From the NCBI GenBank assembly GCA_018062705.1, contig JAGORQ010000006.1, forward strand, positions 1-43,150: 43,150 bases of DNA, given 5' to 3'. The notes beneath the pieces are model-generated. The model was not told the DNA's origin and made no database searches. It saw only the letters and a list, made by a program, of their open reading frames with translations. The first letter of the stretch is position 1, and every line of letters starts with the position of its first letter. The translations under genes were made by a program, and so were the position numbers. The stretch comes from Candidatus Shapirobacteria bacterium. Lineage in GTDB: Bacteria; Patescibacteriota; Microgenomatia; UBA12405. Of this stretch, positions 24,144-32,546 are shown in pieces.

Positions 24144-25327
24144 TAGTTGATACCGATTTTTTCGGTAAACTTCAACTTGTATTTTTGTTGCTGATAAAAT
24201 CGGGCAACTAGTTTGTCGATAAGCCAAGTGCCGATGACCAGCACAAAAAAGTACCAAAAACCAACTAAGGTAAATTTGGGTAATTGATCCTTGGTAAGAT
24301 AGCCAAAAATGCCAGCCAGCACACCAACTGTAGTAATCATGCGGAGTGAATTGATGCCATTGGCAGTGCTTTGGGCTTTGGCTTCGTTTAACACCTGAAT
24401 GGCGGTAGTAACGTAATCGCTAGTCATCTTCCAAATTTCCTGGATATAAGCGTGGGTATCGATCAGAGTTTCGTATTTATATTGAAAAAGGGACAGCAGA
24501 GCATCATCAAGCTCGAGTTTTTTGGCAATTGAGGAGCGAGTGCGGACATAGCTACTCATTTGAGCAATCCGGCTTTTGATAAGATTGATAGTTTTTTCGT
24601 AGGAATCTAGCTGTTGTCGAAGTGGCTCAATTTCGGTACCAGAGATTGAACCGCGTTCCTTGATGACAGAGATTTCCTCCCAAATTTGGCGGTGAAGATC
24701 GAGGTAGCGCTGGAGCTGGTCTTTGAATTCGCGGAAAAATATCTGCATTTCGACCATTTCACGAGTATGTGTAAATTTTGGCGGACTAACGATAATGATA
24801 TAAGACGGTGTTTTGTGGACTGTGAGTTTGTTGGTGGTTATTTGGCTGTAAACTTCACCAATTTTCAATCCCGCCAAATCTTGCTTTGACAAGGGAGACT
24901 GGCCACTATTAATAGAGATAACTGTTTGGTGAGGAGTTTTGATGGCGGCCAACACCTTGGGGGTGGGAGCGCCGAGAGAAAAAATATAACTAATGGCTGG
25001 ATGGAGAGTGGTGTCAAAATAATGACGGAGCTTGGCTTCGGCTTGAAGAACATCAGAAGAATTGAGACTCAAAACGTAAAGACCATCTTCGTAGTAATGG
25101 ACTTCAATACCACTTTTGGTGACAGCTTTGACATATTCAAAATCCCCTGGCTCGCGGGTAACGGAAATAAAATCAAACTGGTTAAAGTAATTTTCTAATT
25201 TGACTAGGGAAAGATTGAGATGAGATTTGCCACGAGCAAAGAGGTCATAAATTTCGGAGAGATGAAGAGTGGTGCGTTGATACCAACCACCAAAAGTGAC
25301 GGTGGTTTGATTTTTCTGACTAGGCAT
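24143..25327 (-). CDS. CorA-like two-TM membrane protein without GMN
   Basis: 394 aa. N-terminal 190 residues alpha/beta and cytoplasmic, then a long helical region (200-330; coiled-coil-like, EMQIFFREFKDQLQRYLDLHRQIWEE), then two C-terminal TM helices (MITTVGVLAGIFGYL and GFWYFFVLVIGTWLI). This order is like CorA Mg2+ channels, but the GMN signature after TM1 is absent (GYLTKD). I therefore call it CorA-like by architecture only. First gene of the operon with the two transporters. Confidence 0.6.
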   Translation of the reverse strand: MPSQKNQTTVTFGGWYQRTTLHLSEIYDLFARGKSHLNLSLVKLENYFNQFDFISVTREPGDFEYVKAVTKSGIEVHYYEDGLYVLSLNSSDVLQAEAKLRHYFDTTLHPAISYIFSLGAPTPKVLAAIKTPHQTVISINSGQSPLSKQDLAGLKIGEVYSQITTNKLTVHKTPSYIIIVSPPKFTHTREMVEMQIFFREFKDQLQRYLDLHRQIWEEISVIKERGSISGTEIEPLRQQLDSYEKTINLIKSRIAQMSSYVRTRSSIAKKLELDDALLSLFQYKYETLIDTHAYIQEIWKMTSDYVTTAIQVLNEAKAQSTANGINSLRMITTVGVLAGIFGYLTKDQLPKFTLVGFWYFFVLVIGTWLIDKLVARFYQQQKYKLKFTEKIGIN

Positions 25328-25402
25328 TAAATAAGATTAGCAGAAAAAAAAGGGAGAGACACTGATGAATGATATTTATATAAATGCCGACTAAGTTTGA
25401 AT

Positions 25403-26464
25403 ATGGACGCAAAACAAGCACTGGTAAATTTTGTACCAATTATTGATAAAAAATTGGAGGAATACTGGAAAACAGAACTAGCTAAAAATTTTGGGTATAA
25501 CCAACATCAAAGAGATTTGGTGGAAAAAATGTTGAAACACGCATCGGAACACAGCTTGAGATCATCAAAAAGACTACGAGGTGCTTTCACTTATTATGGC
25601 TATATGTTGGGAAAATCGGTGGATGAGAGAATTTGGAAAGCATCTATGGGAGTGGAGCTAGTTCATACAGCTCTGTTGATGCATGATGATTTTATGGATC
25701 AAGACAGTGTTCGAAGAGGTAGACCGACTACACATAAGTATTTTGAAGACGGAGATAAGCATTATGGAGAGACGATGGCGGTAAATATGGGTGATGCAGT
25801 ACTGGAAATTGGGCAAGAGCTATTGATTGATGCTGATTTTGAAGATCGACTAGTTAGGAGGGCTACAAAAAAGATGTTGAGGGGAATTACTCAAACAGTC
25901 TGGGGCCAAGCATATGACTCGACACTGGAAAAAATAATGGAGGTTGTGGGTGAAGAAGATGTGATTGTGCTTCATAAAGCCAAGACGGCAATTTACACTT
26001 ACGAAAATCCTTTATATATAGGAGCGATTTTGGCGGGATTGGAAGGAGAAGTGTTTGAGGTTCTGACTGAATATTCAATGGATGGCGGGGTGGCGTTCCA
26101 ATTGCAGGATGATATTTTGGGTGTCTATGGCGACCCGGAAAAAACCGGTAAATCGGCAAATTCTGATTTATTACAAGGAAAAGTAACCCTACTGATTTTG
26201 GATACATTAAAAAAAGGCACGCCAGAGCAAGTGGCTGATCTGAAAAAAGTCTGGGGAAAAAGAGTGGCAACGACTGACGATATTGAAAAAGCTAAAAAAG
26301 CAATTGCTGACTGCGGAGCGCTCGACTATTCCCGAAGTATTTCGCGGGATTATGCCTCCAAAGCTGCCAAAACAGCAGAAAGACTGAGAGGACTTAATTT
26401 AAATTCCGAAGCGATTGATTTTATTCAAGGAATTGCCGAGTATATGGTGACGAGGGAAGTGTAA
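25403..26464 (+). CDS. Polyprenyl diphosphate synthase
   Basis: 353 aa from ATG 25403 (an in-frame TTG lies 6 nt upstream). First Asp-rich motif HDDFMDQD with following RRGRPT; second Asp-rich motif QLQDDILG then GKSANSDLLQGK. An all-helical prenyl chain-elongating synthase condensing IPP onto allylic diphosphates, probably for quinone, carotenoid or undecaprenyl-type lipids. Chain length cannot be decided by eye; residues before the first motif (GVELVHTALLM) suggest medium length. Confidence 0.9.
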   Translation: MDAKQALVNFVPIIDKKLEEYWKTELAKNFGYNQHQRDLVEKMLKHASEHSLRSSKRLRGAFTYYGYMLGKSVDERIWKASMGVELVHTALLMHDDFMDQDSVRRGRPTTHKYFEDGDKHYGETMAVNMGDAVLEIGQELLIDADFEDRLVRRATKKMLRGITQTVWGQAYDSTLEKIMEVVGEEDVIVLHKAKTAIYTYENPLYIGAILAGLEGEVFEVLTEYSMDGGVAFQLQDDILGVYGDPEKTGKSANSDLLQGKVTLLILDTLKKGTPEQVADLKKVWGKRVATTDDIEKAKKAIADCGALDYSRSISRDYASKAAKTAERLRGLNLNSEAIDFIQGIAEYMVTREV

Positions 26465-26579
26465 CTTAAATTAACAATTAATAATTAATAATTACTAATT
26501 GAAAACAGGAAAATAACAGAGAAGATTTTATCCAAGAGATTGCTAAGTGTATGATGGCTAGAGACGTGTAAAATAAAGT
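26465..26579. other. AT-rich intergenic with simple repeat
   Basis: Contains AATTAATAATTAATAATTAC and ATTACTAATTGAAAACA; the latter string matches the in-gene repeat at about 23650-23670. The end carries TAAAAT (26569-26574) 5 nt before the next ATG. Confidence 0.5.
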
Positions 26580-26948
26580 ATGGCGGAGAAAATAAAAAGT
26601 GATCAGTTAACAGTTGCGAATGAACAGTTAGCAACCAGAGAAACCCCAAAGGAATCGGGGGTGATGAAGGATGTGGGGGAAGTGGAGGTACGATTACCTC
26701 ATGAAGTAAAAAGTTGGATGGAAAAGGTAGAAGAAGATCCAGCCCAGCAAGTAGTAAATGACAATAGTGGTCAACCGATAATGCAACCGTCGGCACCAGC
26801 TGATCCAAGAGTGGTATTGCCAATTACCCGGAAAAAATTTGTGGAAGGATTTAAGAAAAAGATTGATCAAGCCGGTAAATGGCTATCGACTTTTGTGTTT
26901 AAAGTGATTAAGCTTAAGAGAGGAAAAATTAAATTTCAGGAAGAATGA
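26580..26948 (+). CDS. Hypothetical protein co-transcribed with the conjugation-type ATPase
   Basis: 122 aa. Charged, disordered N-terminal half, then LPHEVKSWMEKVEEDP, then a basic C-terminus (KKFVEGFKKKIDQAGKWLSTFVFKVIKLKRGK) that could lie on the membrane. The ATGA overlap with the ATPase gene shows translational coupling, so it probably works with it. Known in CPR only as a neighbour; no function assigned. Confidence 0.6.
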   Translation: MAEKIKSDQLTVANEQLATRETPKESGVMKDVGEVEVRLPHEVKSWMEKVEEDPAQQVVNDNSGQPIMQPSAPADPRVVLPITRKKFVEGFKKKIDQAGKWLSTFVFKVIKLKRGKIKFQEE

Positions 26949-29278
26949 ATCTAGACACACTAACGCAGATGGTGCAGAATTTTCTGCTGTTTGTGATACT
27001 AACAGTGCTAACTTTTGCCCTATTATGGGGAGCATTTTGGCTGTTTACACTATGGTATAAATGGAAAGATAGAGAAAAAAAAGCCTTGGAAATGGTAACA
27101 ATGCTGGTGGCTGTGCCAGAAGACAATGAAATAAAAATTGATGCCATGGAGCAAATAATTAATTCGTTTGCCAACTTGTATAAAGGCGCCAGGTTTAAGT
27201 GGCTCCAAAGATTTATTGCTCAGCCATGTTTGTCGCTCGAACTTATCGGCACGAATGAAGATGTGAGATTTTATGTGTGTGTGCCCAAAAAATTTCAAGA
27301 CATGGTGGAAAAACAAATATACGCTGTCTACCCCGGAGCTGATTTGAAGGTGGTGGATGAACCAAATATTTATCCAGAAGATGGGAAGGTGGAATATGCT
27401 TGGTTAGCCATGAAAAAAATGGTGTTTTACCCACTAAAAACTTTTAAAGAAATTTCAACTGACCCTCTCGCTGCATTTATCTCGGCTTTATCAAAAATTT
27501 CCAAAGGAGAGACTGTAGCAATACAAATAGTAATATCACCGACTGATGGTAGTTGGGCTAAAGGTGGCAAAGGATTTATTAGTTCGACTAAAAAAAGTGA
27601 GGCTAATCCAGAAAAAGCCAGCTACAAAGTGGATGCTAGACAGTTGGAAGCGGTAGAAAATAAAACTAATAAGCCAGGTTTTGAGACAGCCATTAGAATA
27701 GTGTCTTGCGCGCCATCAAGCGAAATTGCCAAGACAAATATAAGTAATATAAAATCGTGTTTTTCTCAATTTGAGAGTCCGTGGAATAAATTGTCGTCGA
27801 AAAAATTGCGACTCAAAGGACTGTTTATGGAAGATTTTATCTATAAATATCAGGCGATATTTTGGGGGAAAAATAAAACTATTTTGTCGTCGGATGAAAT
27901 TGCCTCGATTTTTCATTTTCCTAACAGATCGGTAGAATCCCCCATTATTCACTGGTTGAAATCGAAGAAAGCACCGGCACCAAACGAATCGGCCACCGAA
28001 GGCATTTGGATTGGTGACAACACCTATCGAGGCACGACTCGAAAATTTTATGTGTCAACCAAAGATAGACAGCGACATTTTTATATCGTGGGACAAACCG
28101 GTGTGGGAAAGTCGTGGCTACTGGCTAACATGGCGATTCAGGATATTAAGGCAGGACGAGGAGTATGTTTTATTGACCCGCACGACACTTTTGAAATGAT
28201 TTTGGAGAGGATTCCACCAGAGCGAGTAGATGATGTAATTTACTTTGATCCTTCAGTGATGGATCGACCAATGGGTTTTAATGTGATGGAGTGTGAGCGG
28301 GAAGATCAAAAGGACTTTGTGACAAGCTCAATTATTAACCTGATGTACAAATTGTACGATCCGTACAAAACAGGTATCGTCGGCCCCCGATTTGAGCACG
28401 CGATTCGGAACATCATGTTGACGGTGATGGCCGAGCCAGGGGCCACTTTTATTGAAATTGTGCGCTGTTTGACAGACCCATCGTATGTGCAACAGATGTT
28501 GCCAAAAGTGGCTGATCCTATGGTTAAAAGATACTGGACCGACCAGATTGCTAATACCAACGAATTCCATAAATCAGAGGTGCTCGACTACATTGTGTCG
28601 AAGTTTGGCCGGTTTATTACCAATACGATGATGCGAAATATTATTGGACAGTCGACCTCGGCTTTTAACTTCCGCAAGGCCATGGATGAGGGAAAAATTT
28701 TGATAATTAATTTGGCCAAGGGGACTATTGGTGAGGAAAACTCGTCATTTTTGGGTTTGGTGTTGGTGCCAAAAATTCTAATTGCGGCGATGAGCCGGCA
28801 AGATATCCCCGAACCGATGCGAAAAGATTTTTATTTGTATGTGGATGAGTTTCAAAATTTTGCGACTCAAGATTTTGCGGTGATCATGAGCGAGGCGCGG
28901 AAATACCATTTGAATTTGATTGTGGGCAATCAGTTTATCAGCCAGATGGATGATGAAATTAAAAATGCAGTGTTTGGAAACGTGGGATCGATTTGCTCAT
29001 TTAGAGTGGGTATATCGGATGCTGGTTTCCTGGTTAATCAATACAAACCGGTATTTAATGAACATGATTTGATTAATTTGCCAATGGGAAATACTTACTT
29101 AAAAACCATGTTGAATGGTGTGCCACAACCACCATTTTCGGTGCAAGTGTCGGCAGAAGAGGTGAGGAAACCAGGCAACCGTGAACTAGCGGAGATGATT
29201 AAACGATTGTCGGCATTGAAATATGGAAGGCCGAGGGAGATTGTGGAAACTGAAATAGCCAAACGGGCAAGATTTTAA
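26945..29278 (+). CDS. Membrane-anchored VirD4/TraG-like ATPase (type IV secretion/pilus type)
   Basis: 777 aa. TM helix at residues 9-35 (NFLLFVILTVLTFALLWGAFWLFTLWYKW). Residues 50-350 form a non-ATPase domain. Walker A GQTGVGKS is at about 383-390; FIDPHDTFEM and a Walker B at YLYVDEFQNF (~632) follow, then a sensor QFISQMDDEIKNAVFGN and the last strand. This is the HerA/VirD4/TraD fold with a TraG-type DEFQNF. In CPR genomes this protein is linked to type IV pili/DNA uptake; a role in DNA transport is inferred. A Shine-Dalgarno-like AGGA precedes the ATG by 4 nt, one of few in the window. Confidence 0.88.
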   Translation: MNLDTLTQMVQNFLLFVILTVLTFALLWGAFWLFTLWYKWKDREKKALEMVTMLVAVPEDNEIKIDAMEQIINSFANLYKGARFKWLQRFIAQPCLSLELIGTNEDVRFYVCVPKKFQDMVEKQIYAVYPGADLKVVDEPNIYPEDGKVEYAWLAMKKMVFYPLKTFKEISTDPLAAFISALSKISKGETVAIQIVISPTDGSWAKGGKGFISSTKKSEANPEKASYKVDARQLEAVENKTNKPGFETAIRIVSCAPSSEIAKTNISNIKSCFSQFESPWNKLSSKKLRLKGLFMEDFIYKYQAIFWGKNKTILSSDEIASIFHFPNRSVESPIIHWLKSKKAPAPNESATEGIWIGDNTYRGTTRKFYVSTKDRQRHFYIVGQTGVGKSWLLANMAIQDIKAGRGVCFIDPHDTFEMILERIPPERVDDVIYFDPSVMDRPMGFNVMECEREDQKDFVTSSIINLMYKLYDPYKTGIVGPRFEHAIRNIMLTVMAEPGATFIEIVRCLTDPSYVQQMLPKVADPMVKRYWTDQIANTNEFHKSEVLDYIVSKFGRFITNTMMRNIIGQSTSAFNFRKAMDEGKILIINLAKGTIGEENSSFLGLVLVPKILIAAMSRQDIPEPMRKDFYLYVDEFQNFATQDFAVIMSEARKYHLNLIVGNQFISQMDDEIKNAVFGNVGSICSFRVGISDAGFLVNQYKPVFNEHDLINLPMGNTYLKTMLNGVPQPPFSVQVSAEEVRKPGNRELAEMIKRLSALKYGRPREIVETEIAKRARF

Positions 29279-29312
29279 GAATTTCAAATTTCGAATTTCA
29301 AATTTCAAAACG
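29279..29312. repeat. Left inverted repeat of the four-helix-bundle gene
   Basis: Built of AATTTCAAATTTCGAATTTC-type units ending CAAAAC. Its reverse complement matches 29673-29698. Directly precedes the ATG. Confidence 0.65.
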
Positions 29313-29319
29313 AAAAAAA

Positions 29320-29673
29320 ATGAAATATGATTTGGAAGAGAGAACAGAAAAATTTGGAGAAAGCGTAATTATAATATTAAGAAAATTAAAACCTTCACCG
29401 TTGAACAGTCGAATTATTAACCAGCTGGTAGGATCAGCTGGCTCAATTGGAGCTAATTATTGTGAAGCTAACGGTAGTGAAAGTAAAAAAGATTTTGTTC
29501 ATAAGCTAAGGATTAGTCTTAAAGAAATCAAAGAGACGAAACATTGGATAAAGTTACTGTCTGTGGCAGAACCGCAAATTAAAAGTGATTTGGTTCCTGT
29601 TTGGCAAGAGGCGCAGGAGTTGTTCGCGATATTTACAAAGATTTTAAAAACCTGTTCAATTAATGTGCCTTAG
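29320..29673 (+). CDS. Four-helix-bundle (S23/23S rRNA intervening-sequence) protein
   Basis: 117 aa. Typical sequence pattern: R-x-x-x-F-x-x-x-V-I-x-x-L-R at the start, NQLVGSAGSIGANYCEANGS in the middle (helix 2-3 with the SIGANY-E-A signature), DFVHKLRISLKEIKETKHWI, and a final long helix. Such proteins form pentamers; function is unclear. The gene is boxed by inverted simple repeats on both sides, as a cassette would be. Confidence 0.9.
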   Translation: MKYDLEERTEKFGESVIIILRKLKPSPLNSRIINQLVGSAGSIGANYCEANGSESKKDFVHKLRISLKEIKETKHWIKLLSVAEPQIKSDLVPVWQEAQELFAIFTKILKTCSINVP

Positions 29674-29698
29674 TTTCGAAATTTGAAATTTGAAATTC
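29673..29698. repeat. Right inverted repeat of the four-helix-bundle gene
   Basis: GTTTCGAAATTTGAAATTTG and on; starts in the stop codon and mirrors 29279-29312 in opposite orientation. Confidence 0.65.
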
Positions 29699-29706
29699 TA
29701 AATTTT

Positions 29707-30573
29707 TTAGAGCTCTTTGAGCTTAATTCCCTTAGACTCTTCTTTTGAATCAATTAATTCCAAATATTTTTCGGTAGTACTGATCCGCTTGTGGCCAACG
29801 ACTTGGGAAACAACGTCAATAGGGACGCCGGATTTGAGCTGGAAAACAATGAAAGTGTTGCGAAGATCATTAACCTTGACACCTTTGATATCAGCTTTGT
29901 CAAAATAGCGATTTAGAAGGCTTCTGATGTTGCGAGCCAAAAGACGACGACCAGTTTTGGTGACAAAAACGTTTTTGGCTTTGGTGTTGTAGCGAGTCTC
30001 TTCAAGATAACGATTGAGAGCCGAACGAGAAGAATTGTTGAGAGGGACGGTGCGATCAGAGTGGCTTTCGTAACTTTCGATGAAAACTTCGTCGTTTTTG
30101 ATATTTTCGAGCTTTAGATTTTCAATTTCTTTGATTCTGAGACCGGCTTGAAGCATCAACTCGACAATGGCGGTGGCGCGAACATCGTTGCGACAGGCGT
30201 CACGAAGAGAACGATACTCTACTGGTTTGAGAATTTTGGGTAAATCATTTTCGTATTTGGGATGCTTGACCTCGGTGGATGGATCAAAAGTAGTGACCTT
30301 CTCGGTAACTAAAAAAGAGAAAAAATTTTTGATAGAGTTTAGCTTGCGACTAATTGATTTGGCGGTATAGTCGTTTTTACCTAGATCCTTCTTAAAATTT
30401 TCAATATTGGCACCAGTAACCCCGTCGACAGTAGTAACTTCCTGAGTTTTGAGGAAGTTGATTAATTGGTTGATGTCGCCCTTGTAGGCTACAATAGTAT
30501 TAATGGACTTACCTTTTTTGGCAAGTGCATCAGTAAAGAGCTTTAGAGTGCTTTCAAGCGAGAGTTCGGTCAT
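29707..30573 (-). CDS. Tyrosine recombinase, Xer-like
   Basis: 288 aa, the size of XerC/D. SAM-like N-terminal domain (ESTLKLFTDALAKKGKSINTIVAYKGDINQLINFL). Catalytic domain: Arg-I in QAGLRIKEIENL, box II read VNDLRNTF, GHKRISTTEKY with His and the nucleophile Tyr. The HxxR His of box II is Asn and the beta-hairpin Lys is not obvious (SHSDRTVPL). Could be the chromosome-dimer resolvase or an integrase; no phage genes are near, so housekeeping is more likely. Confidence 0.85.
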   Translation of the reverse strand: MTELSLESTLKLFTDALAKKGKSINTIVAYKGDINQLINFLKTQEVTTVDGVTGANIENFKKDLGKNDYTAKSISRKLNSIKNFFSFLVTEKVTTFDPSTEVKHPKYENDLPKILKPVEYRSLRDACRNDVRATAIVELMLQAGLRIKEIENLKLENIKNDEVFIESYESHSDRTVPLNNSSRSALNRYLEETRYNTKAKNVFVTKTGRRLLARNIRSLLNRYFDKADIKGVKVNDLRNTFIVFQLKSGVPIDVVSQVVGHKRISTTEKYLELIDSKEESKGIKLKEL

Positions 30574-30597
30574 TTATTATTATTGAATTCTTAAAAT

Positions 30598-30912
30598 ATG
30601 ACTTATAGTAACATAAATTGGGACAAAGCACAAGTATTTGGAGTGGGGGTATTGGCAGGGGTGGTGATCATATCAGCTTTGGGAAACATCAATAAGCAGT
30701 ATTGGACCATCAAAGAAGCCAGGCAAAAGGAGTCTGATTTGCAAGAAACAGTGGTTGAACTAAAAACTGAAAATAATGTACTGAAGCAACAATTAGAGTA
30801 CGCCACTAGTAGTGCAGCAATAAACAGACGGCTTAGAGGGGAGATGGGGGTAGGTACCCAGGATGACTACTGGATTGAACTTCCCCCGGAAGCAAAGACA
30901 TTTACTAAATAA
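30598..30912 (+). CDS. FtsB/FtsL-like single-pass coiled-coil protein
   Basis: 104 aa. TM helix at 14-30 (FGVGVLAGVVIISALGNI), then heptads (IKEARQKESDLQETVVELKTENNVLKQQLEYA), then a short periplasmic tail. This is the architecture of divisome proteins FtsB/DivIC or FtsL, but also of other small coiled-coil membrane proteins. Divergent from the Xer-like gene with 24 bp between starts. Confidence 0.55.
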   Translation: MTYSNINWDKAQVFGVGVLAGVVIISALGNINKQYWTIKEARQKESDLQETVVELKTENNVLKQQLEYATSSAAINRRLRGEMGVGTQDDYWIELPPEAKTFTK

Positions 30913-30983
30913 CTACTGCGTGCTAAACTGCTAGAGTTCTTTGTCAACTACGCTCGTTTCGAGCTTCGTTGTACCGAGTGACA

Positions 30984-31053
30984 TGCGGGGTAGTGTACGG
31001 CTGCACGTGAGGCTCATAATCTCACAGGCTGGGTTCAACTCCCAGCCCCGCAA
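30984..31053 (+). tRNA. tRNA with CAU anticodon (Met, elongator-like)
   Basis: 70 nt, no CCA. Acceptor TGCGGGG/CCCCGCA, D-stem GTGT/GCAC, anticodon stem TGAGG/TCTCA, loop CTCATAA, T-arm CTGGG/CCCAG with TTCAACT. The 1-72 pair is intact and the anticodon stem lacks the three G-C pairs of initiators, so not fMet. tRNA-Ile2(CAU) cannot be excluded, but a tRNA-Ile(UAU) exists in this window. Confidence 0.85.
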
Positions 31054-31080
31054 CTGAGGGCATTAAAGAAAATGTCACAA

Positions 31081-31108
31081 AAAAACTCCTAAAATTAGGA
31101 GTTTTTTT
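31081..31108 (+). terminator. Intrinsic terminator after tRNA-Met
   Basis: Stem ACTCCTAA/TTAGGAGT with a 2-nt loop, A-run before and T7 after. Could act both ways. Confidence 0.8.
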
Positions 31109-31124
31109 GTTGGAAAATTATATT

Positions 31125-31167
31125 AGAAACGCACACCCACCGCGGCGGGCAGGCAGTGCGTCTCTAC
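31125..31167. repeat. REP-like palindrome, long variant
   Basis: AGAAACGCAC...GTGCGTCTCTAC with an inner CCCACCGCGGCGGGCAGGC part. Related to the RAYT palindromes. Confidence 0.6.
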
Positions 31168-31191
31168 AATCAACAAAGTTATATTTTTTGT

Positions 31192-31221
31192 TTTAGAGAC
31201 GTTATATATAACGTCTCTAAA
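31192..31221. repeat. Perfect REP-like palindrome
   Basis: 15-bp perfect arms starting TTTAGAGACGTTATA. Intergenic. Confidence 0.75.
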
Positions 31222-31291
31222 AAAATACAGTATATTCACGTTGGCTTCAAACTATTTAGATAGACTAGATAGAAGCTATTTGATTTGGTAG

Positions 31292-31320
31292 TAGACACTA
31301 CTATAGAGGTTTGATATTAT
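31292..31320 (+). promoter_or_regulatory. Promoter upstream of a short terminated transcript
   Basis: TAGACA (31292-31297), 17-nt spacer, TATTAT (31315-31320). The intrinsic terminator lies only about 75 nt downstream. Confidence 0.55.
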
Positions 31321-31324
31321 TTGA

Positions 31325-31397
31325 ATGTTCTATGCTGAAAGGCACAGAGCCACCTGATTTATCACAAGAAGGTCGTCATTAACTTGACGGCTTTTTT
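31325..31397 (+). ncRNA. Candidate small RNA or attenuated leader upstream of the FkbM gene
   Basis: From just after the promoter to an intrinsic terminator (31372-31397), about 72 nt. It begins with a possible mini-ORF of 10 codons (31325-31357, M-F-Y-A-E-R-H-R-A-T). Local stems include GGC/GCC around AGGCACAGAGCC and TGAT/ATCA. It does not match any riboswitch or sRNA class I know. The FkbM gene starts 43 nt after the terminator. Confidence 0.35.
31372..31397 (+). terminator. Intrinsic terminator before the FkbM gene
   Basis: GTCGTCA paired with TGACGGC (one G-U), 6-nt loop, followed by T6. Confidence 0.7.
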
Positions 31398-31440
31398 GTT
31401 GGATTTATTTACTAAAATTCACTTATGGTACAATTGCCCT

Positions 31441-32310
31441 GTGAATCCAGATAAATTGTTTAAATATGCATTGGCGGCAGTAAAACATCCCGGAAGAATG
31501 ATTGTATGTGCATATTCAGAAGTAACCAGAAAACGAGTTGATGTCTGTTTTAATATTGAAGGGCACCCTGATCCAATAAGTGTATTTTTACCGGACAGCA
31601 TTGGTAGATATTTATATTTAATGGGTAGCTTTGAAGAGTATGAACCGGAGACAAACATGATGCTGGACCAAATAGTAAAAAGAGGTGATACTGCAATGAT
31701 AGTTGGTGCTCATATCGGTACACACGCTATAAAGACAAAACGACTAGTAGGTGAAACAGGGACAGTAGTTGCGTTTGAACCAACTCCAAATACTTATGGC
31801 TTTTTACAAAAAAATTGCTTGAAAATTGGTATTAAAACTGAGAATATGGCAGTAACTAACGGTAAAGATCAAAGAATTGATATGGTTGTGTTCGACGAGC
31901 GACATTCGGCGTGGAACAGTTCCTTCACACCTAGATCAAGTAATTGGCAAAAATGGCAACCAAGGACGGTTAGTGTTCCAGCAGTTTCGATTGACGTATA
32001 TTGTGATAATCATGAACTTGAGACTGATATTTTGTTGCTTGACATGGAAAATGGAGAGAGAGAGGCAATTGTTGGTAGCACTAATCAAATTTTAGAACAT
32101 CAACCGAGCATAATCATCGAATGTGGCGATAAGGGTAGATCAGCCGACAACAGCACCAGAGCCTGTTTACAGCTTTTAGAAAGTTATGACTATTCGCTTT
32201 ATGAGGCTGACATGGTAAATAACAAACTAGTGAGACATAAAATAAAGCAAGAATATCCAGACGAATATCAAAACGTGCTTGCACTTCACCCAAGAAGAAA
32301 CCTAATCTAG
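31441..32310 (+). CDS. FkbM-family methyltransferase
   Basis: 289 aa from GTG 31441, chosen over a TTG at 31384 because the latter lies inside the terminator and TACAAT is 6 nt before the GTG. SAM-binding region: GDTAMIVGAHIGTHAI, then VVAFEPTPNTYGFLQKN (acidic end of strand 2), later VSIDVYCDNHELETDILLLDMENGEREAIVGS and a PSIIIECG strand. FkbM enzymes O-methylate sugars and natural products; the target here is unknown. Confidence 0.88.
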   Translation: MNPDKLFKYALAAVKHPGRMIVCAYSEVTRKRVDVCFNIEGHPDPISVFLPDSIGRYLYLMGSFEEYEPETNMMLDQIVKRGDTAMIVGAHIGTHAIKTKRLVGETGTVVAFEPTPNTYGFLQKNCLKIGIKTENMAVTNGKDQRIDMVVFDERHSAWNSSFTPRSSNWQKWQPRTVSVPAVSIDVYCDNHELETDILLLDMENGEREAIVGSTNQILEHQPSIIIECGDKGRSADNSTRACLQLLESYDYSLYEADMVNNKLVRHKIKQEYPDEYQNVLALHPRRNLI

Positions 32311-32385
32311 TGGGCATGCATGGACTTTCTTCGATAAACTCACTAATACCCCGCCGGTGGCGGAAGCTGAGATTCATTAATTGAG

Positions 32386-32458
32386 TAGGTGCACATGGGA
32401 TCGAACCATGGACCCCCGACTTATAAGATCGGTGCTCTAACCACTGAGCTATGCACCC
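32386..32458 (-). tRNA. tRNA-Ile(UAU)
   Basis: 73 nt, no CCA. Acceptor GGGTGCA/TGCACCT (1-72 is G-U), D-arm GCTC/GAGC, anticodon stem CCGAT/GTCGG, loop CTTATAA giving anticodon TAT, T-arm CATGG/CCATG region with TTCGATC. Decodes AUA directly. Most bacteria instead use a CAU tRNA modified to lysidine by TilS. Confidence 0.85.
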
Positions 32459-32546
32459 AAAACTAAGGAATTATACCAACTTCGCCCTGAAGTTTTATAT
32501 AGCAATGAAAACTTGACTTTTTGGGTTATATTTGGGTAAATTAGAT

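Noticed and set aside
31125-31221. CRISPR-like array
   Set aside because: Only two unequal palindromes with differing cores and no regular spacers; they belong to the REP family.
31384-31440. TTG start for the FkbM methyltransferase
   Set aside because: It lies in the terminator stem; the GTG at 31441 has TACAAT 6 nt before it and fits the family start.
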